Shown here: piece by piece, positions 1 through 5,677 of the stretch
Numbering within the stretch: position 1 is the stretch's first letter
Layout: each line of letters opens with the position of its first letter
Origin: a virus
Direction: 5' to 3' (one strand)
Virus record (IMG/VR): IMGVR_UViG_3300030389_003135
Coordinates: 1-28,556 of that record
DNA: 28,556 nucleotides
Program-made: the position numbers and the translations under genes
Notes under the pieces: model-generated
What the model was told of the DNA's origin: nothing
The model's input: only the letters and a program-made list of their open reading frames with translations
Database searches by the model: none

Positions 1-1
1 G

Positions 2-397
2 GTAGGTGTTTTCAATGGAGTCGAATATGTAGATTCAACAACAAAGAAACCTACTTTTGCAAACTTTCACACAGCAGGCACAACAGCAGACGACGGAATT
101 ATCAAGGCTTTCGTGATTGATGATCCTAACCAGTTATTTGAAATTCAAGTATCTGGTGCATTTACTAACGCTGATATAGGCGCTACAGCAAACTTAGTTT
201 ACGCCGCAGGTTCCTCACATAGTGGAACATCAAAGGTAGAAGTTAATTCTTCAACTATTGGTACAGGTGCGAACACAGCTGTGAAGATTGTTGGTTTATC
301 AGGAGATCCTGAAAATCAAGATACATCTGCAAACAACGCAAATATTATCGTGAAAATAAATAAGCACTTATACAGTGCAAACACAGCAGGAATATAG
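2..397 (+). CDS. Putative capsid decoration/stabilising protein, 3' part (5' end outside window)
   Basis: The frame is open from the first bases of the window, with no stop before position 395, so the gene starts upstream and only about 131 residues are seen. An in-frame ATG/GTG around 113-118 is unlikely to be the start, because the preceding 37 codons (GVFNGVEYVDSTTKKPTF...) read as normal protein. The visible part is rich in Gly, Ala, Thr, Ser and Asn, as in small beta-rich virion proteins. It lies directly upstream of the major capsid gene with a 12-base gap carrying a GGAGG ribosome site. I recognise the GVFNGVEYVD-type segment from marine phage genes that precede the capsid gene. A head accessory role is inferred from position and composition; no catalytic motif is visible. 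Confidence 0.7.
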   Translation, partial: VGVFNGVEYVDSTTKKPTFANFHTAGTTADDGIIKAFVIDDPNQLFEIQVSGAFTNADIGATANLVYAAGSSHSGTSKVEVNSSTIGTGANTAVKIVGLSGDPENQDTSANNANIIVKINKHLYSANTAGI

Positions 398-408
398 GAG
401 GTTAAACT

Positions 409-1332
409 ATGGCTATATCTAGAAGTCAACTCGTTAAAGAGTTAGAGCCAGGTTTGAACGCTCTGTTCGGCTTGGAATATTCACGTTACGACAATGAACA
501 CGCTGAGATCTTTGATGCTGAGTCATCTGACAGAGCATTTGAAGAAGAAGTAATGTTAGCAGGTTTCGCAACCGCCCCAACCAAACAAGAAGGTGAAGGC
601 GTATCTTTCGATACAGCTAACGAAACATTCACAGCACGCTATACACACGAAACAGTAGCACTTGCATTCTCAATCACAGAGGAAGCTGTAGAGGACAACC
701 TTTACGACAGACTCGCTGCGAGATATACAAGAGCACTAGCTCGTTCAATGGCAAACACAAAGCAAGTAAAAGCTGCAGCAATTCTTAATGAAGCTTTCGC
801 TGCCGCAGGTGCCGCAGGAACAAATCCTGGTGGTGACGGTGTATCCCTTATTAATACACAACACCCACTTCAAACAGGTGGTTTCTTAGTGAACAGACTT
901 GCAACGGATGCTGATTTGAATGAAACTTCACTCGAGCAATCTTTAATCGACATCGCTGATTTCAGAGATGAGAGAGGCTTAAGAACAGCTATTCAAGGTA
1001 TGAAACTTATTGTACCAAGACAGCTTCAGTTCACAGCTAACAGATTACTTGAGTCAACATTGAGAACATCAACAGCTGATAACGATATCAACGCAATCAG
1101 AAACATGGGAGTGATTCCACAGGGTTATACTGTGAACCATTACTTAACTGATGCAGATGCTTTCTATATCAAGACTGATGCTCCTAATGGATTCAAACAC
1201 TTTACAAGAACACCATTAAAGACAGTTATGGAAGGTGATTTTGATACAGGTAATATCAGATACAAAGCAAGAGAGAGATACTCATTCGGTTTCTCAGATC
1301 CACGTTGCGTATTTGGTACATCTGGTGCATAA
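409..1332 (+). CDS. Major capsid protein (Mu gpT-like, HK97-type fold expected)
   Basis: This 307-residue protein is expected to be the main shell subunit of the head. The length is right for an unfused major capsid protein of this class, and the pattern resembles the Mu-like major head subunit gpT family: an acidic N-terminal helix, a central segment with TARYTHETVALAFSITEEAVED, a segment with GMKLIVPRQLQF, and a C-terminal R-x-R-Y-SFGFSDPR stretch near residues 285-300. The start is supported by AGGAGG nine bases upstream. It is followed by a strong hairpin terminator, typical for a highly expressed capsid gene that is insulated from the genes after it. The GC content is visibly higher here than in the 11-14.5 kb cassette (25 of 60 bases in 901-960 by hand count). 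The capsid call is firm; the exact family is from memory. Confidence 0.85.
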   Translation: MAISRSQLVKELEPGLNALFGLEYSRYDNEHAEIFDAESSDRAFEEEVMLAGFATAPTKQEGEGVSFDTANETFTARYTHETVALAFSITEEAVEDNLYDRLAARYTRALARSMANTKQVKAAAILNEAFAAAGAAGTNPGGDGVSLINTQHPLQTGGFLVNRLATDADLNETSLEQSLIDIADFRDERGLRTAIQGMKLIVPRQLQFTANRLLESTLRTSTADNDINAIRNMGVIPQGYTVNHYLTDADAFYIKTDAPNGFKHFTRTPLKTVMEGDFDTGNIRYKARERYSFGFSDPRCVFGTSGA

Positions 1333-1355
1333 TCAGATCTTTTCATAATAATCCT

Positions 1356-1388
1356 AAGGGCGGTTGTCTTTGACTCCGCCCTTTTTTT
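1356..1388 (+). terminator. Intrinsic (Rho-independent) terminator after the capsid gene
   Basis: A perfect 8-bp stem is formed by AAGGGCGG (1356-1363) and CCGCCCTT (1376-1383), with a 12-base loop and a run of seven T (1382-1388). The stem is the most GC-rich short stretch in the area. It starts 24 bases after the capsid stop codon. It would stop or attenuate transcription between the capsid gene and the genes downstream. Confidence 0.85.
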
Positions 1389-1416
1389 ATGCAATATTAA
1401 AGGCCTAGCAAAAACG

Positions 1417-1460
1417 ACCATGCACCACTGAGCTAGCAGACGGTATAGAGACTGCATGGT
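1417..1460 (+). promoter_or_regulatory. Long-loop inverted repeat in the leader of the next gene
   Basis: Within the longest intergenic gap of the window (1333-1489), ACCATGCA (1417-1424) is perfectly complementary to TGCATGGT (1453-1460), enclosing a 28-base loop. A competing shorter pairing is GTATAG (1443-1448) with CTATAC (1467-1472). The structure lies between the terminator and the AAGGAGG ribosome site (1476-1482) of the gene at 1490. It could be a transcript-processing, stability or control element for the downstream message. No recognised riboswitch or tRNA consensus is visible. Confidence 0.35.
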
Positions 1461-1489
1461 TATGGTCTATACAACCAAGGAGGTTTATT

Positions 1490-2254
1490 ATGGCTGGAAC
1501 ACACTTTAAAGGGCCAATTTTATTCTCTGCGCAACGTCCTGCTTTAGAGAATTTAAATACAGGAATGTGGCCCGATCAAGTATACTACATGGATGATTTC
1601 TATGCAGGTGCACTTGACGAAACTCTTAGATGGACAATTGTTAAAGACTCAGGAGCAACAGCTGCGATAGTGGCTGATACACTAAACGGTGAAATAGAAT
1701 TAAAATCTGCTGCTGGTGTTGACAACGATGGTGCATCCATACAAGGTAAGCATGAATTTTTAGCCGTGCCTACAACAGCAGGTGAAAAATTATATTTTGA
1801 AACTAGACTTCAAACTGTTGGAGCAGGTTCAACTGATATCTTTGTTGGATTAGGTGAAGTATTCACCACAAACCCTGAGAATATTTTTAATACTAACAAT
1901 CAAATAGCATTCGTCTTAACAGAGGGCACTAGTGGTGTGATTACTGGTAGAACAAAAAGTGGTGGAACCACAACTACTGTTACTTTATCACCTACAGCAG
2001 ATGTCACTCTAGCAGATGATACTTTTATCACTTTAAGTTTTGTAGCAACAAAAGGCACAACCACTGACAAAGTGGAGTTTTTTGTTAACAGAAAAAAAGT
2101 TGGAACTTCTACAACAAATATTCCAACTGCAAATATGAAACTTCAAGCTTGTAGTATTTCAGGTACTCTTGGTGGAGAAGCTATGAATACAAAAATTGAT
2201 TACATAATGGCTGCAAAAGATAGAGGCGTATCATATCCAGGTCAACCAACATAA
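1490..2254 (+). CDS. Probable virion protein, beta-rich (unknown family)
   Basis: This protein has 254 residues. After a short leader (residues 1-30, with ENLNTGMWPDQVYYMDDFY) the sequence alternates hydrophobic and Thr/Ser/Gly-rich segments (KLYFETRLQTV, TDIFVGLGEVF, FITLSFVATKG, KVEFFVNRKKV), a pattern typical of a jelly-roll or lectin-like beta sandwich. No catalytic motif, signal peptide or membrane segment is visible. The start is set by AAGGAGG seven bases upstream. It lies after the capsid terminator and ten bases before another small beta-rich gene. A head-surface or decoration protein is the best inference; I do not recognise a named family. Confidence 0.7.
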   Translation: MAGTHFKGPILFSAQRPALENLNTGMWPDQVYYMDDFYAGALDETLRWTIVKDSGATAAIVADTLNGEIELKSAAGVDNDGASIQGKHEFLAVPTTAGEKLYFETRLQTVGAGSTDIFVGLGEVFTTNPENIFNTNNQIAFVLTEGTSGVITGRTKSGGTTTTVTLSPTADVTLADDTFITLSFVATKGTTTDKVEFFVNRKKVGTSTTNIPTANMKLQACSISGTLGGEAMNTKIDYIMAAKDRGVSYPGQPT

Positions 2255-2264
2255 GGAGTAGATT

Positions 2265-2537
2265 ATGATTAACTATCGCTCGGCTAAAGTAACTGCTACA
2301 GGGAATGTGGGCGCAGGGCCTGCAAGACTGATTGCAATTAATGCAGTCTGCTCTGGGAGTGCTGGTAGAATCCTTCTAAAAGACGGAAGCACAGGAGATA
2401 CTAGATTAGATTTAGATACTCCTGCATCAGCCACAGAACAAGTTAATCTTTATATTGGAGATGACGGTATGAGATTTGAAAATGTCATTCACGCTACATT
2501 AACCAATGTAACTTCATTAACCTGTGTATTTGCATAA
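2265..2537 (+). CDS. Small conserved phage structural-type protein
   Basis: This protein has 90 residues and is beta-rich: an N-terminal SAKVTATGNVGAGPARLIAINAVCSGSAG-like opening followed by IL-LKDG and LD-containing strands, ending in TSLTCVFA. Small proteins with the G-x-AR-x-x-x-x-x-x-x-SG-x-G-R-I-x-L-KDG pattern accompany capsid and tail genes in many marine phages. AAGGAG seven bases upstream supports the ATG. Its TAA overlaps the next ATG by one base (TAATG), which suggests translational coupling. The role is not known; a virion component is inferred from context. Confidence 0.7.
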   Translation: MINYRSAKVTATGNVGAGPARLIAINAVCSGSAGRILLKDGSTGDTRLDLDTPASATEQVNLYIGDDGMRFENVIHATLTNVTSLTCVFA

Positions 2538-2812
2538 TGGCAGACAAACAGCCACCAAGAACTAAAAAATATTTCCGCCCCACTAAAAAAGGGGCGGGAA
2601 TGACTAAGGCAGGTGTTGCTAAATATAGACGTGACAACCCTGGCTCTAAATTAAAAACTGCTGTGACAGGTAAAGTAAAACCTGGAAGTAAAGCAGCGAA
2701 AAGAAGAAAGTCGTTTTGTGCTAGAAGTGCAGGACAAATGAAAAAATTTCCAAAAGCCGCAAAAGATCCTAACTCAAGATTAAGACAAGCACGAAAAAGG
2801 TGGAGATGTTAG
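2537..2812 (+). CDS. Small highly basic protein (DUF6321-like)
   Basis: This protein has 91 residues, about a third of them Lys or Arg. The core segment (residues about 21-65) reads MTKAGVAKYRRDNPGSKL... then KPGSKAAKRRKSFCARSAG, a pattern I recognise from small proteins of marine and cyanobacterial phages, grouped as a domain of unknown function (DUF6321, from memory). The C-terminus RQARKRWRC ends in cysteine. Nucleic-acid contact is plausible from charge; no enzyme motif is present. There is no ribosome site, and the start ATG shares its A with the previous stop (TAATG), so re-initiation is likely. It opens the run of basic and membrane microproteins up to 5824. Confidence 0.75.
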   Translation: MADKQPPRTKKYFRPTKKGAGMTKAGVAKYRRDNPGSKLKTAVTGKVKPGSKAAKRRKSFCARSAGQMKKFPKAAKDPNSRLRQARKRWRC

Positions 2813-3210
2813 TGAGAGAGGGTATTATATATCTAATCTTAGCGTTGCTGAGCATATTTTTTTTCTTTTTATCAGTGCAAAACTCGTGGAGTGCAGAGTG
2901 GAATGAAAAGCCTGTTCTGTGTGGCAATCACGAGGAAACCTTTGTGCTAATAGAAGAAAAAGGTGAAAGACTTATGTGGAGTGCTGTGCAATTTACAAAA
3001 GTAAAAGGCCCTGACAATACTTACAGAGAAAATCCTGAAATGTTAGTCTCAGCTTATTATTTAAATTTAGATACTAGAACATATACTGTATTAGAATATC
3101 ACCCTAAGTATCTTGTTTACTGTGTTACAAGTTGGGGCACAGATGTTTTATTACCACAAGAAATAGATCCTAACGCTTATTACAAACCAGATAGGGGGGT
3201 GTTTAAATGA
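2806..3210 (+). CDS. Exported or membrane-anchored hypothetical protein
   Basis: The protein has about 134 residues. A strongly hydrophobic stretch (IIYLILALLSIFFFFLSV, roughly residues 6-23) followed by NSWSAEW resembles a signal peptide with possible cleavage after SWSA, or a signal anchor. The remainder is soluble with two cysteines (VLCGN and LVYCVTSWG) that could form a disulfide in the periplasm. The start is ambiguous: ATG 2806 has AAGG five bases upstream, while GTG 2812 has GGAG six bases upstream and forms a TAGTG junction like the one at 10091; GTG 2800 is less likely. I do not recognise the family. Its N-terminal anchor resembles the 26-residue peptide encoded at 3771. A role at the cell envelope, perhaps in lysis, is speculation. 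Confidence 0.65.
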   Translation: MLVREGIIYLILALLSIFFFFLSVQNSWSAEWNEKPVLCGNHEETFVLIEEKGERLMWSAVQFTKVKGPDNTYRENPEMLVSAYYLNLDTRTYTVLEYHPKYLVYCVTSWGTDVLLPQEIDPNAYYKPDRGVFK

Positions 3211-3563
3211 AAATATCAGACCAAACAAGTATCTCTATGCCTATGAGAAACTTAATAAGTATTCTTGCAGCTACAGCAATAGGTGTGTGGGCATACTTTG
3301 GAGTTATTGAACGATTAAATAATATTGAAACTAGACAAACATTATTTGAAGAAGATTTAGTTAAAGGTGCCGACCAAACACCCATTGATCAAGAACAGTT
3401 TATGTTGTTAGAATTCGTATCAGAACAAGTAGAAGATATATCTGATGATTTAGAAAACATGGCACATAACAAAGTTAATATAACAAGATTACAAACTGAT
3501 ATGGAAAAAGCATTAGTAGACATAGAAAAATTAAAAGATAAAGTAAGAGCAAATGGTAACTAA
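3207..3563 (+). CDS. Single-span membrane protein with coiled coil (possible lysis or virion component)
   Basis: This protein has 118 residues. One membrane span is predicted at about residues 13-31 (MRNLISILAATAIGVWAYFG), with a short N-terminal tail and a long charged C-terminal domain with heptad-like spacing (IERLNNIETR, VSEQVEDISDDLENM, LQTDMEKALVDIEKLKDKV). This type II layout resembles inner-membrane spanins, but it is also common among unassigned marine phage proteins that begin K-I-S-D-x-T-S-I-S-M-P. A strong GGGGG(T)G site lies upstream; it overlaps the previous stop by four bases and the next gene by 11. The span plus ERLN motif recurs in the protein at 3896. The function is not established. 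Confidence 0.7.
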   Translation: MKISDQTSISMPMRNLISILAATAIGVWAYFGVIERLNNIETRQTLFEEDLVKGADQTPIDQEQFMLLEFVSEQVEDISDDLENMAHNKVNITRLQTDMEKALVDIEKLKDKVRANGN

Positions 3564-3771
3564 AGTAATTATAGCATTATTATTGTTTTCTGGTGGCACT
3601 ATGATTGAACATACTGTTACTGATGGTGTAAAAGATTGTCTTGAAAAGAAAAGAATTATGACACGGAATATGCAATCTGAGACAGCGACTATACAATGTG
3701 TTAAAGTAGAAGCACAAATAGAAACTATAGAGGGTGTTGAATTTATAAGGTCAATGAGTAAAGTAAAATAA
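3553..3771 (+). CDS. Small secreted or membrane-associated hypothetical protein
   Basis: This protein has 72 residues. The N-terminus (KVIIALLLFSGGTMIEH, residues 4-20) is a short hydrophobic segment followed by a polar domain with two cysteines (C29 in DGVKDCLEKKR and C49 in TIQCVKVEAQI) that could pair in the periplasm. Small proteins with this arrangement (ALxLF, then CLxxKR, then CxxVxA) are familiar from marine phages next to the coiled-coil membrane protein; no function is known to me. It overlaps the preceding gene by 11 bases. Its TAA overlaps the next ATG by one base, so translation of the tiny downstream gene is probably coupled to it. Confidence 0.6.
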   Translation: MVTKVIIALLLFSGGTMIEHTVTDGVKDCLEKKRIMTRNMQSETATIQCVKVEAQIETIEGVEFIRSMSKVK

Positions 3772-3851
3772 TGTATAAAGGTTATTTTTATTTACTCTAT
3801 GCATTTATAACTGTAGTATTTATGTATTTATCAATGCAAACCAACTGGTAG
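3771..3851 (+). CDS. 26-residue single-span membrane peptide
   Basis: The ATG at 3771 shares its A with the preceding TAA (TAATG) and opens a 26-codon frame: a short MYKGYFYLLY start, a hydrophobic core (AFITVVFMYLSM) and the ending QTNW. Nearly the whole peptide would sit in the membrane. The tail LSMQTNW resembles LSVQNSW at the end of the hydrophobic segment of the protein encoded at 2806. It is too short for usual gene callers. Support comes from the coupled start, the coherent membrane composition and the otherwise unused gap between genes. It could be a small holin-like or regulatory membrane peptide, or a decayed duplicate. Confidence 0.5.
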   Translation: MYKGYFYLLYAFITVVFMYLSMQTNW

Positions 3852-3863
3852 ATAGGAGTAACC

Positions 3864-3917
3864 ATGTGCGATTGTAAAACAGATGAGGATTGTATATGTC
3901 GTTTAAAATCGAAATAA
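3864..3917 (+). CDS. 17-residue cysteine-rich microprotein
   Basis: The frame encodes MCDCKTDEDCICRLKSK, with four cysteines in two CxC pairs (residues 2, 4, 10 and 12). A good ribosome site (TAGGAG, five bases before the ATG) supports translation. The frame overlaps the start of the next gene (ATG 3896), whose own ribosome site GAGG lies inside it. Four closely spaced cysteines could bind one metal ion or an iron-sulfur cluster. Alternatively it is a leader frame that couples translation to the gene at 3896. The tiny size makes the call tentative. Confidence 0.4.
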   Translation: MCDCKTDEDCICRLKSK

Positions 3918-4126
3918 AAACAGTTTTGCCTTATGTTGTTCTTATTGCAACAATAGGTATGACATGGGGTATGTTTACAGAACGCCTTAATGCAGTCGAA
4001 AAAAAGGCAGATAGTGTTGCAAAAATGCAGCAAGATATTGCTGTAATAAAAACACAAATTCTAGCCATTGATGAAAAAATGGGTTGGATGGAAGAGTTTT
4101 TAATTAAAAACTATAGTGAGTATTAA
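3896..4126 (+). CDS. Small membrane protein with coiled coil, paralogue-like to the 3207 product
   Basis: This protein has 76 residues from ATG 3896 (GAGG seven bases upstream); a TTG six bases earlier is a weaker start. One membrane span is predicted at about residues 9-28 (VLPYVVLIATIGMTWGMF), followed by TERLNAVEKKADSVAKMQQDIAVIK, a heptad-like helix. The span/ERLN/E arrangement matches the protein encoded at 3207 (IGVWAYFGVIERLNNIE), so the two may be related by duplication. Type II orientation places the coiled coil outside the inner membrane. Lysis (spanin or holin partner) and virion-anchoring roles are both possible; neither is shown. The stop overlaps the next start as TAATG. Confidence 0.65.
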   Translation: MSFKIEIKTVLPYVVLIATIGMTWGMFTERLNAVEKKADSVAKMQQDIAVIKTQILAIDEKMGWMEEFLIKNYSEY

Positions 4127-4281
4127 TGAAACAATGTCAACTCTGTGGATGTCTTTGTCACTGTTCTTTGAACACTTCGTGTATGTGCGAGTGTCCGAGG
4201 TGCGTGCATGACGATCAGTCGAGCACAGATGAGGCAACAGATAGACAAGCCGGGAAAAATTACGAGGAAAAAGAAAAATGA
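4126..4281 (+). CDS. Metallothionein-like nine-cysteine protein (51 residues)
   Basis: This protein has 51 residues from an ATG that shares its A with the preceding TAA; its TGA overlaps the next ATG (ATGA). Nine cysteines fall within residues 4-26 (C4, C7, C9, C11, C13, C19, C21, C23, C26), giving CxxCxCxCxC, a short gap, then CxCxCxxC, with two histidines (H12, H28). The remaining 23 residues are hydrophilic and have no Cys. This cysteine density and CxC/CxxC spacing is what metallothioneins show, and nine cysteines plus His is also the count of the cyanobacterial SmtA type, although the spacing is not the same. It would bind Zn(II), Cu(I) or similar ions in a cluster. Coupled starts on both sides argue that it is a real gene. 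The function in the phage is unknown. Confidence 0.7.
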   Translation: MKQCQLCGCLCHCSLNTSCMCECPRCVHDDQSSTDEATDRQAGKNYEEKEK

Positions 4282-4577
4282 CAAAACTATGCCCAAGAGG
4301 AAAAGCCGCCGCAAAGCGTAAATTTCGAGTGTACCCGTCAGCGTATGCTAATGCCTATGCATCAAAAGTTTGTGCGGGTAAAATCAAAGACGATAGGGGC
4401 ACAAAGAGAAAAGACTTTAGAGGCCCTAAACCATCGGGGAAAGCAGATGGTGGTATAATAGATTTTAATAAAATATCACAAGATAGAAAAAAAGTTTCTA
4501 GTTTTAAACAAGGTGGCATCGCAAAAGGTTGTGGAGCCATTATGAAAGATAGAAGAAAAGTCACTAAGAAACTTTAA
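4278..4577 (+). CDS. Small basic marine-phage protein with YPSAYANAYASKVC motif
   Basis: This protein has 99 residues and is strongly basic. The N-terminal LCPRGKAAAKRKFRVYPSAY then ANAYASKVCAGK (residues 4-35) and the C-terminal GGIAKGCGAIMKDRRKVTKK (about 79-98) are segments I recognise from many small marine phage proteins of unknown function. Four cysteines are present in all: C5, C32 and C85 are clear in these motifs. GAGG ten bases upstream of the ATG supports the start, and the ATGA overlap couples it to the Cys-rich gene before it. A virion or DNA-associated role is inferred from charge and from co-occurrence with the other basic genes 2537, 4577, 4851 and 5678. Confidence 0.75.
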   Translation: MTKLCPRGKAAAKRKFRVYPSAYANAYASKVCAGKIKDDRGTKRKDFRGPKPSGKADGGIIDFNKISQDRKKVSSFKQGGIAKGCGAIMKDRRKVTKKL

Positions 4578-4870
4578 TGGCTAGAAGAGACCCTAAAGTA
4601 GGCACAGGTAAAAAACCTAAAGGGTCAGGAAGAAGACTGTATACAGATGAAAATCCAAAAGACACTGTTGGTATTAAATTTGCTACTCCGACTGATGCGA
4701 GAAAAACTGTGTCAAAAGTTAAAAAAGTCAACAAACCGTTTGCACGAAAAATTCAAATCTTAACCGTCGGTGAGCAAAGAGCGAAAGTCATGGGTAAAAC
4801 TCAAGTTGCTAATATTTTCAAAAGAGGTAAAGATAGTATAAGGAAACAACATGGCAAAAAAAGGACTTAA
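4577..4870 (+). CDS. Small basic conserved phage protein
   Basis: This protein has 97 residues and is basic. It opens with RDPKVGTGKKPKGSGRRLYT then DENPKDT, followed by a structured-looking core VGIKFATPTDARKTVSKVKKV and ARKIQILTVGEQRAKVMGKT. The first segment is a familiar signature of small marine phage proteins and is quite constant in my memory. No cysteine, membrane span or enzyme motif is seen. The ATG is coupled to the previous stop by TAATG, and the 3' end overlaps the next gene by 20 bases. Nucleic-acid binding is plausible, and no function is established. Confidence 0.75.
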   Translation: MARRDPKVGTGKKPKGSGRRLYTDENPKDTVGIKFATPTDARKTVSKVKKVNKPFARKIQILTVGEQRAKVMGKTQVANIFKRGKDSIRKQHGKKRT

Positions 4871-5135
4871 AGAGTGGTTTAAGCAAGACTGGAGAGACAT
4901 AAGCACCCGAAGAAAAGATGGCAGTTTCGCTAAGTGTGGTAGATCAAAACAAAAAAAAGATGCAAAACGAAAGTACCCTAAATGTGTCCCAGCATCAAAA
5001 GCTAATAGAATGACTAAAGGTCAAATCAGATCCGCAGTATCAAGAAAAAGATCAGTAACTCAAGGAGTTGGTGGTAAACCAACTAATGTGAAAACTTTTG
5101 TCAAGAAAAAAACTAGCAAAAAAAATAGAGCTTGA
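4851..5135 (+). CDS. Small basic protein, DUF5872-like
   Basis: This protein has 94 residues. The sequence pattern is LKEWFKQDWRDIS (residues 6-18), then KCGRSKQ, AKRKYPKCVPASKANRMTKG (about 42-61) and VGGKPTNVKTFVKKK near the C-terminus. I recognise this order of motifs from a widespread family of unknown function in marine phages and some bacteria (DUF5872, from memory). Two cysteines (KCGRS and PKCVP) lie between Lys clusters and could bind a metal. AGGAA seven bases upstream supports the ATG. It overlaps both neighbours, by 20 bases at the 5' end and 38 bases at the 3' end. Confidence 0.75.
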   Translation: MAKKGLKEWFKQDWRDISTRRKDGSFAKCGRSKQKKDAKRKYPKCVPASKANRMTKGQIRSAVSRKRSVTQGVGGKPTNVKTFVKKKTSKKNRA

Positions 5136-5673
5136 TGTAATTAATTGGTCTAAGACTGTCTTAGAGCCAGTGAATAAACACATCGGTTTTCCAGCTTGTC
5201 CGTTTGCTGCTAAGTGGAGAAAAGACAAAAAACTTCGAATAGAAGTTCGCATGGATAAATCTAAATATGAAAAACATTTAACTAAAGTAATAAAGTCGTG
5301 GAATAAAAAGGAACACGATATAATAATTTATTGTGATCCTTTTTTTGAACAATATAGCCCCGAACAATTTCAAGACAAAATAGATTTTTATAATAAAACC
5401 TACAATAGACGAGATGTGTATTTTATGGGCTTTCATCCAGAAACCCCTGCTGACCCTGATGAACAAGAATTTTTATGTGATCCTACTGATGCTCCTGTTG
5501 AACACTCAGATTTAGCATATTCTATGATGTTGATGCAAAAATTTAAACAGTTGTATGATGCGAGTTGCAAACTACATAAGATAGGTTATTATAAAAAATG
5601 GCCTAAGGACTACTATAATGAGGTGGTAGCTGAGAGGCAACATACGTATGAAAAACTAAATAAAAAGAGGTGA
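5098..5673 (+). CDS. Hypothetical protein with CPFA motif; non-ATG start
   Basis: The frame is open from just after a stop at 5089-5091, and the first in-frame ATG lies 51 codons inside a segment that looks conserved (DVINWSKTVLEPVNKHIGFPACPFAAKW). The true start must therefore be upstream of it; TTG 5098 is the best candidate (191 residues) and lies inside the previous gene. The INW...VL...CPFA pattern is reminiscent of bacterial DUF1415-type proteins but too weak to assign. The rest contains IIYCDPFF and a Tyr/Lys-rich C-terminus with no membrane span. The A-rich run near 5105-5125 also permits a +1 frameshift fusion with the upstream basic protein. The function is unknown. Confidence 0.6.
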   Translation: MSRKKLAKKIELDVINWSKTVLEPVNKHIGFPACPFAAKWRKDKKLRIEVRMDKSKYEKHLTKVIKSWNKKEHDIIIYCDPFFEQYSPEQFQDKIDFYNKTYNRRDVYFMGFHPETPADPDEQEFLCDPTDAPVEHSDLAYSMMLMQKFKQLYDASCKLHKIGYYKKWPKDYYNEVVAERQHTYEKLNKKR

Positions 5674-5677
5674 CACC

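Noticed and set aside
1370-1400. Promoter candidate TTGACT ... TATTAA after the capsid gene
   Set aside because: The -35 box lies inside the terminator hairpin and the spacer is 19 bases; too weak to list.
1164-1457. 97-residue minus-strand frame opposite the capsid gene
   Set aside because: Antisense to a clear capsid gene, spans the terminator, and has no ribosome site or coherent composition.
1400-1475. tRNA-like look of the intergenic region on the minus strand (TAGCTCAGTGGT resembles a D-loop)
   Set aside because: No T-loop consensus, acceptor stem or anticodon arm can be folded at the right distances; the match is a single box.
1457-1510. 17-residue frame beginning at ATG 1457 across the ribosome site of the 1490 gene
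   Set aside because: No ribosome site, and it simply reads through the start region of the real gene in another frame.
3864-4281. Possibility that the Cys-rich frames are remnants of one broken larger gene
   Set aside because: They are separated by an intact membrane gene, each has its own start signal, and they share no alignable sequence outside CxC.
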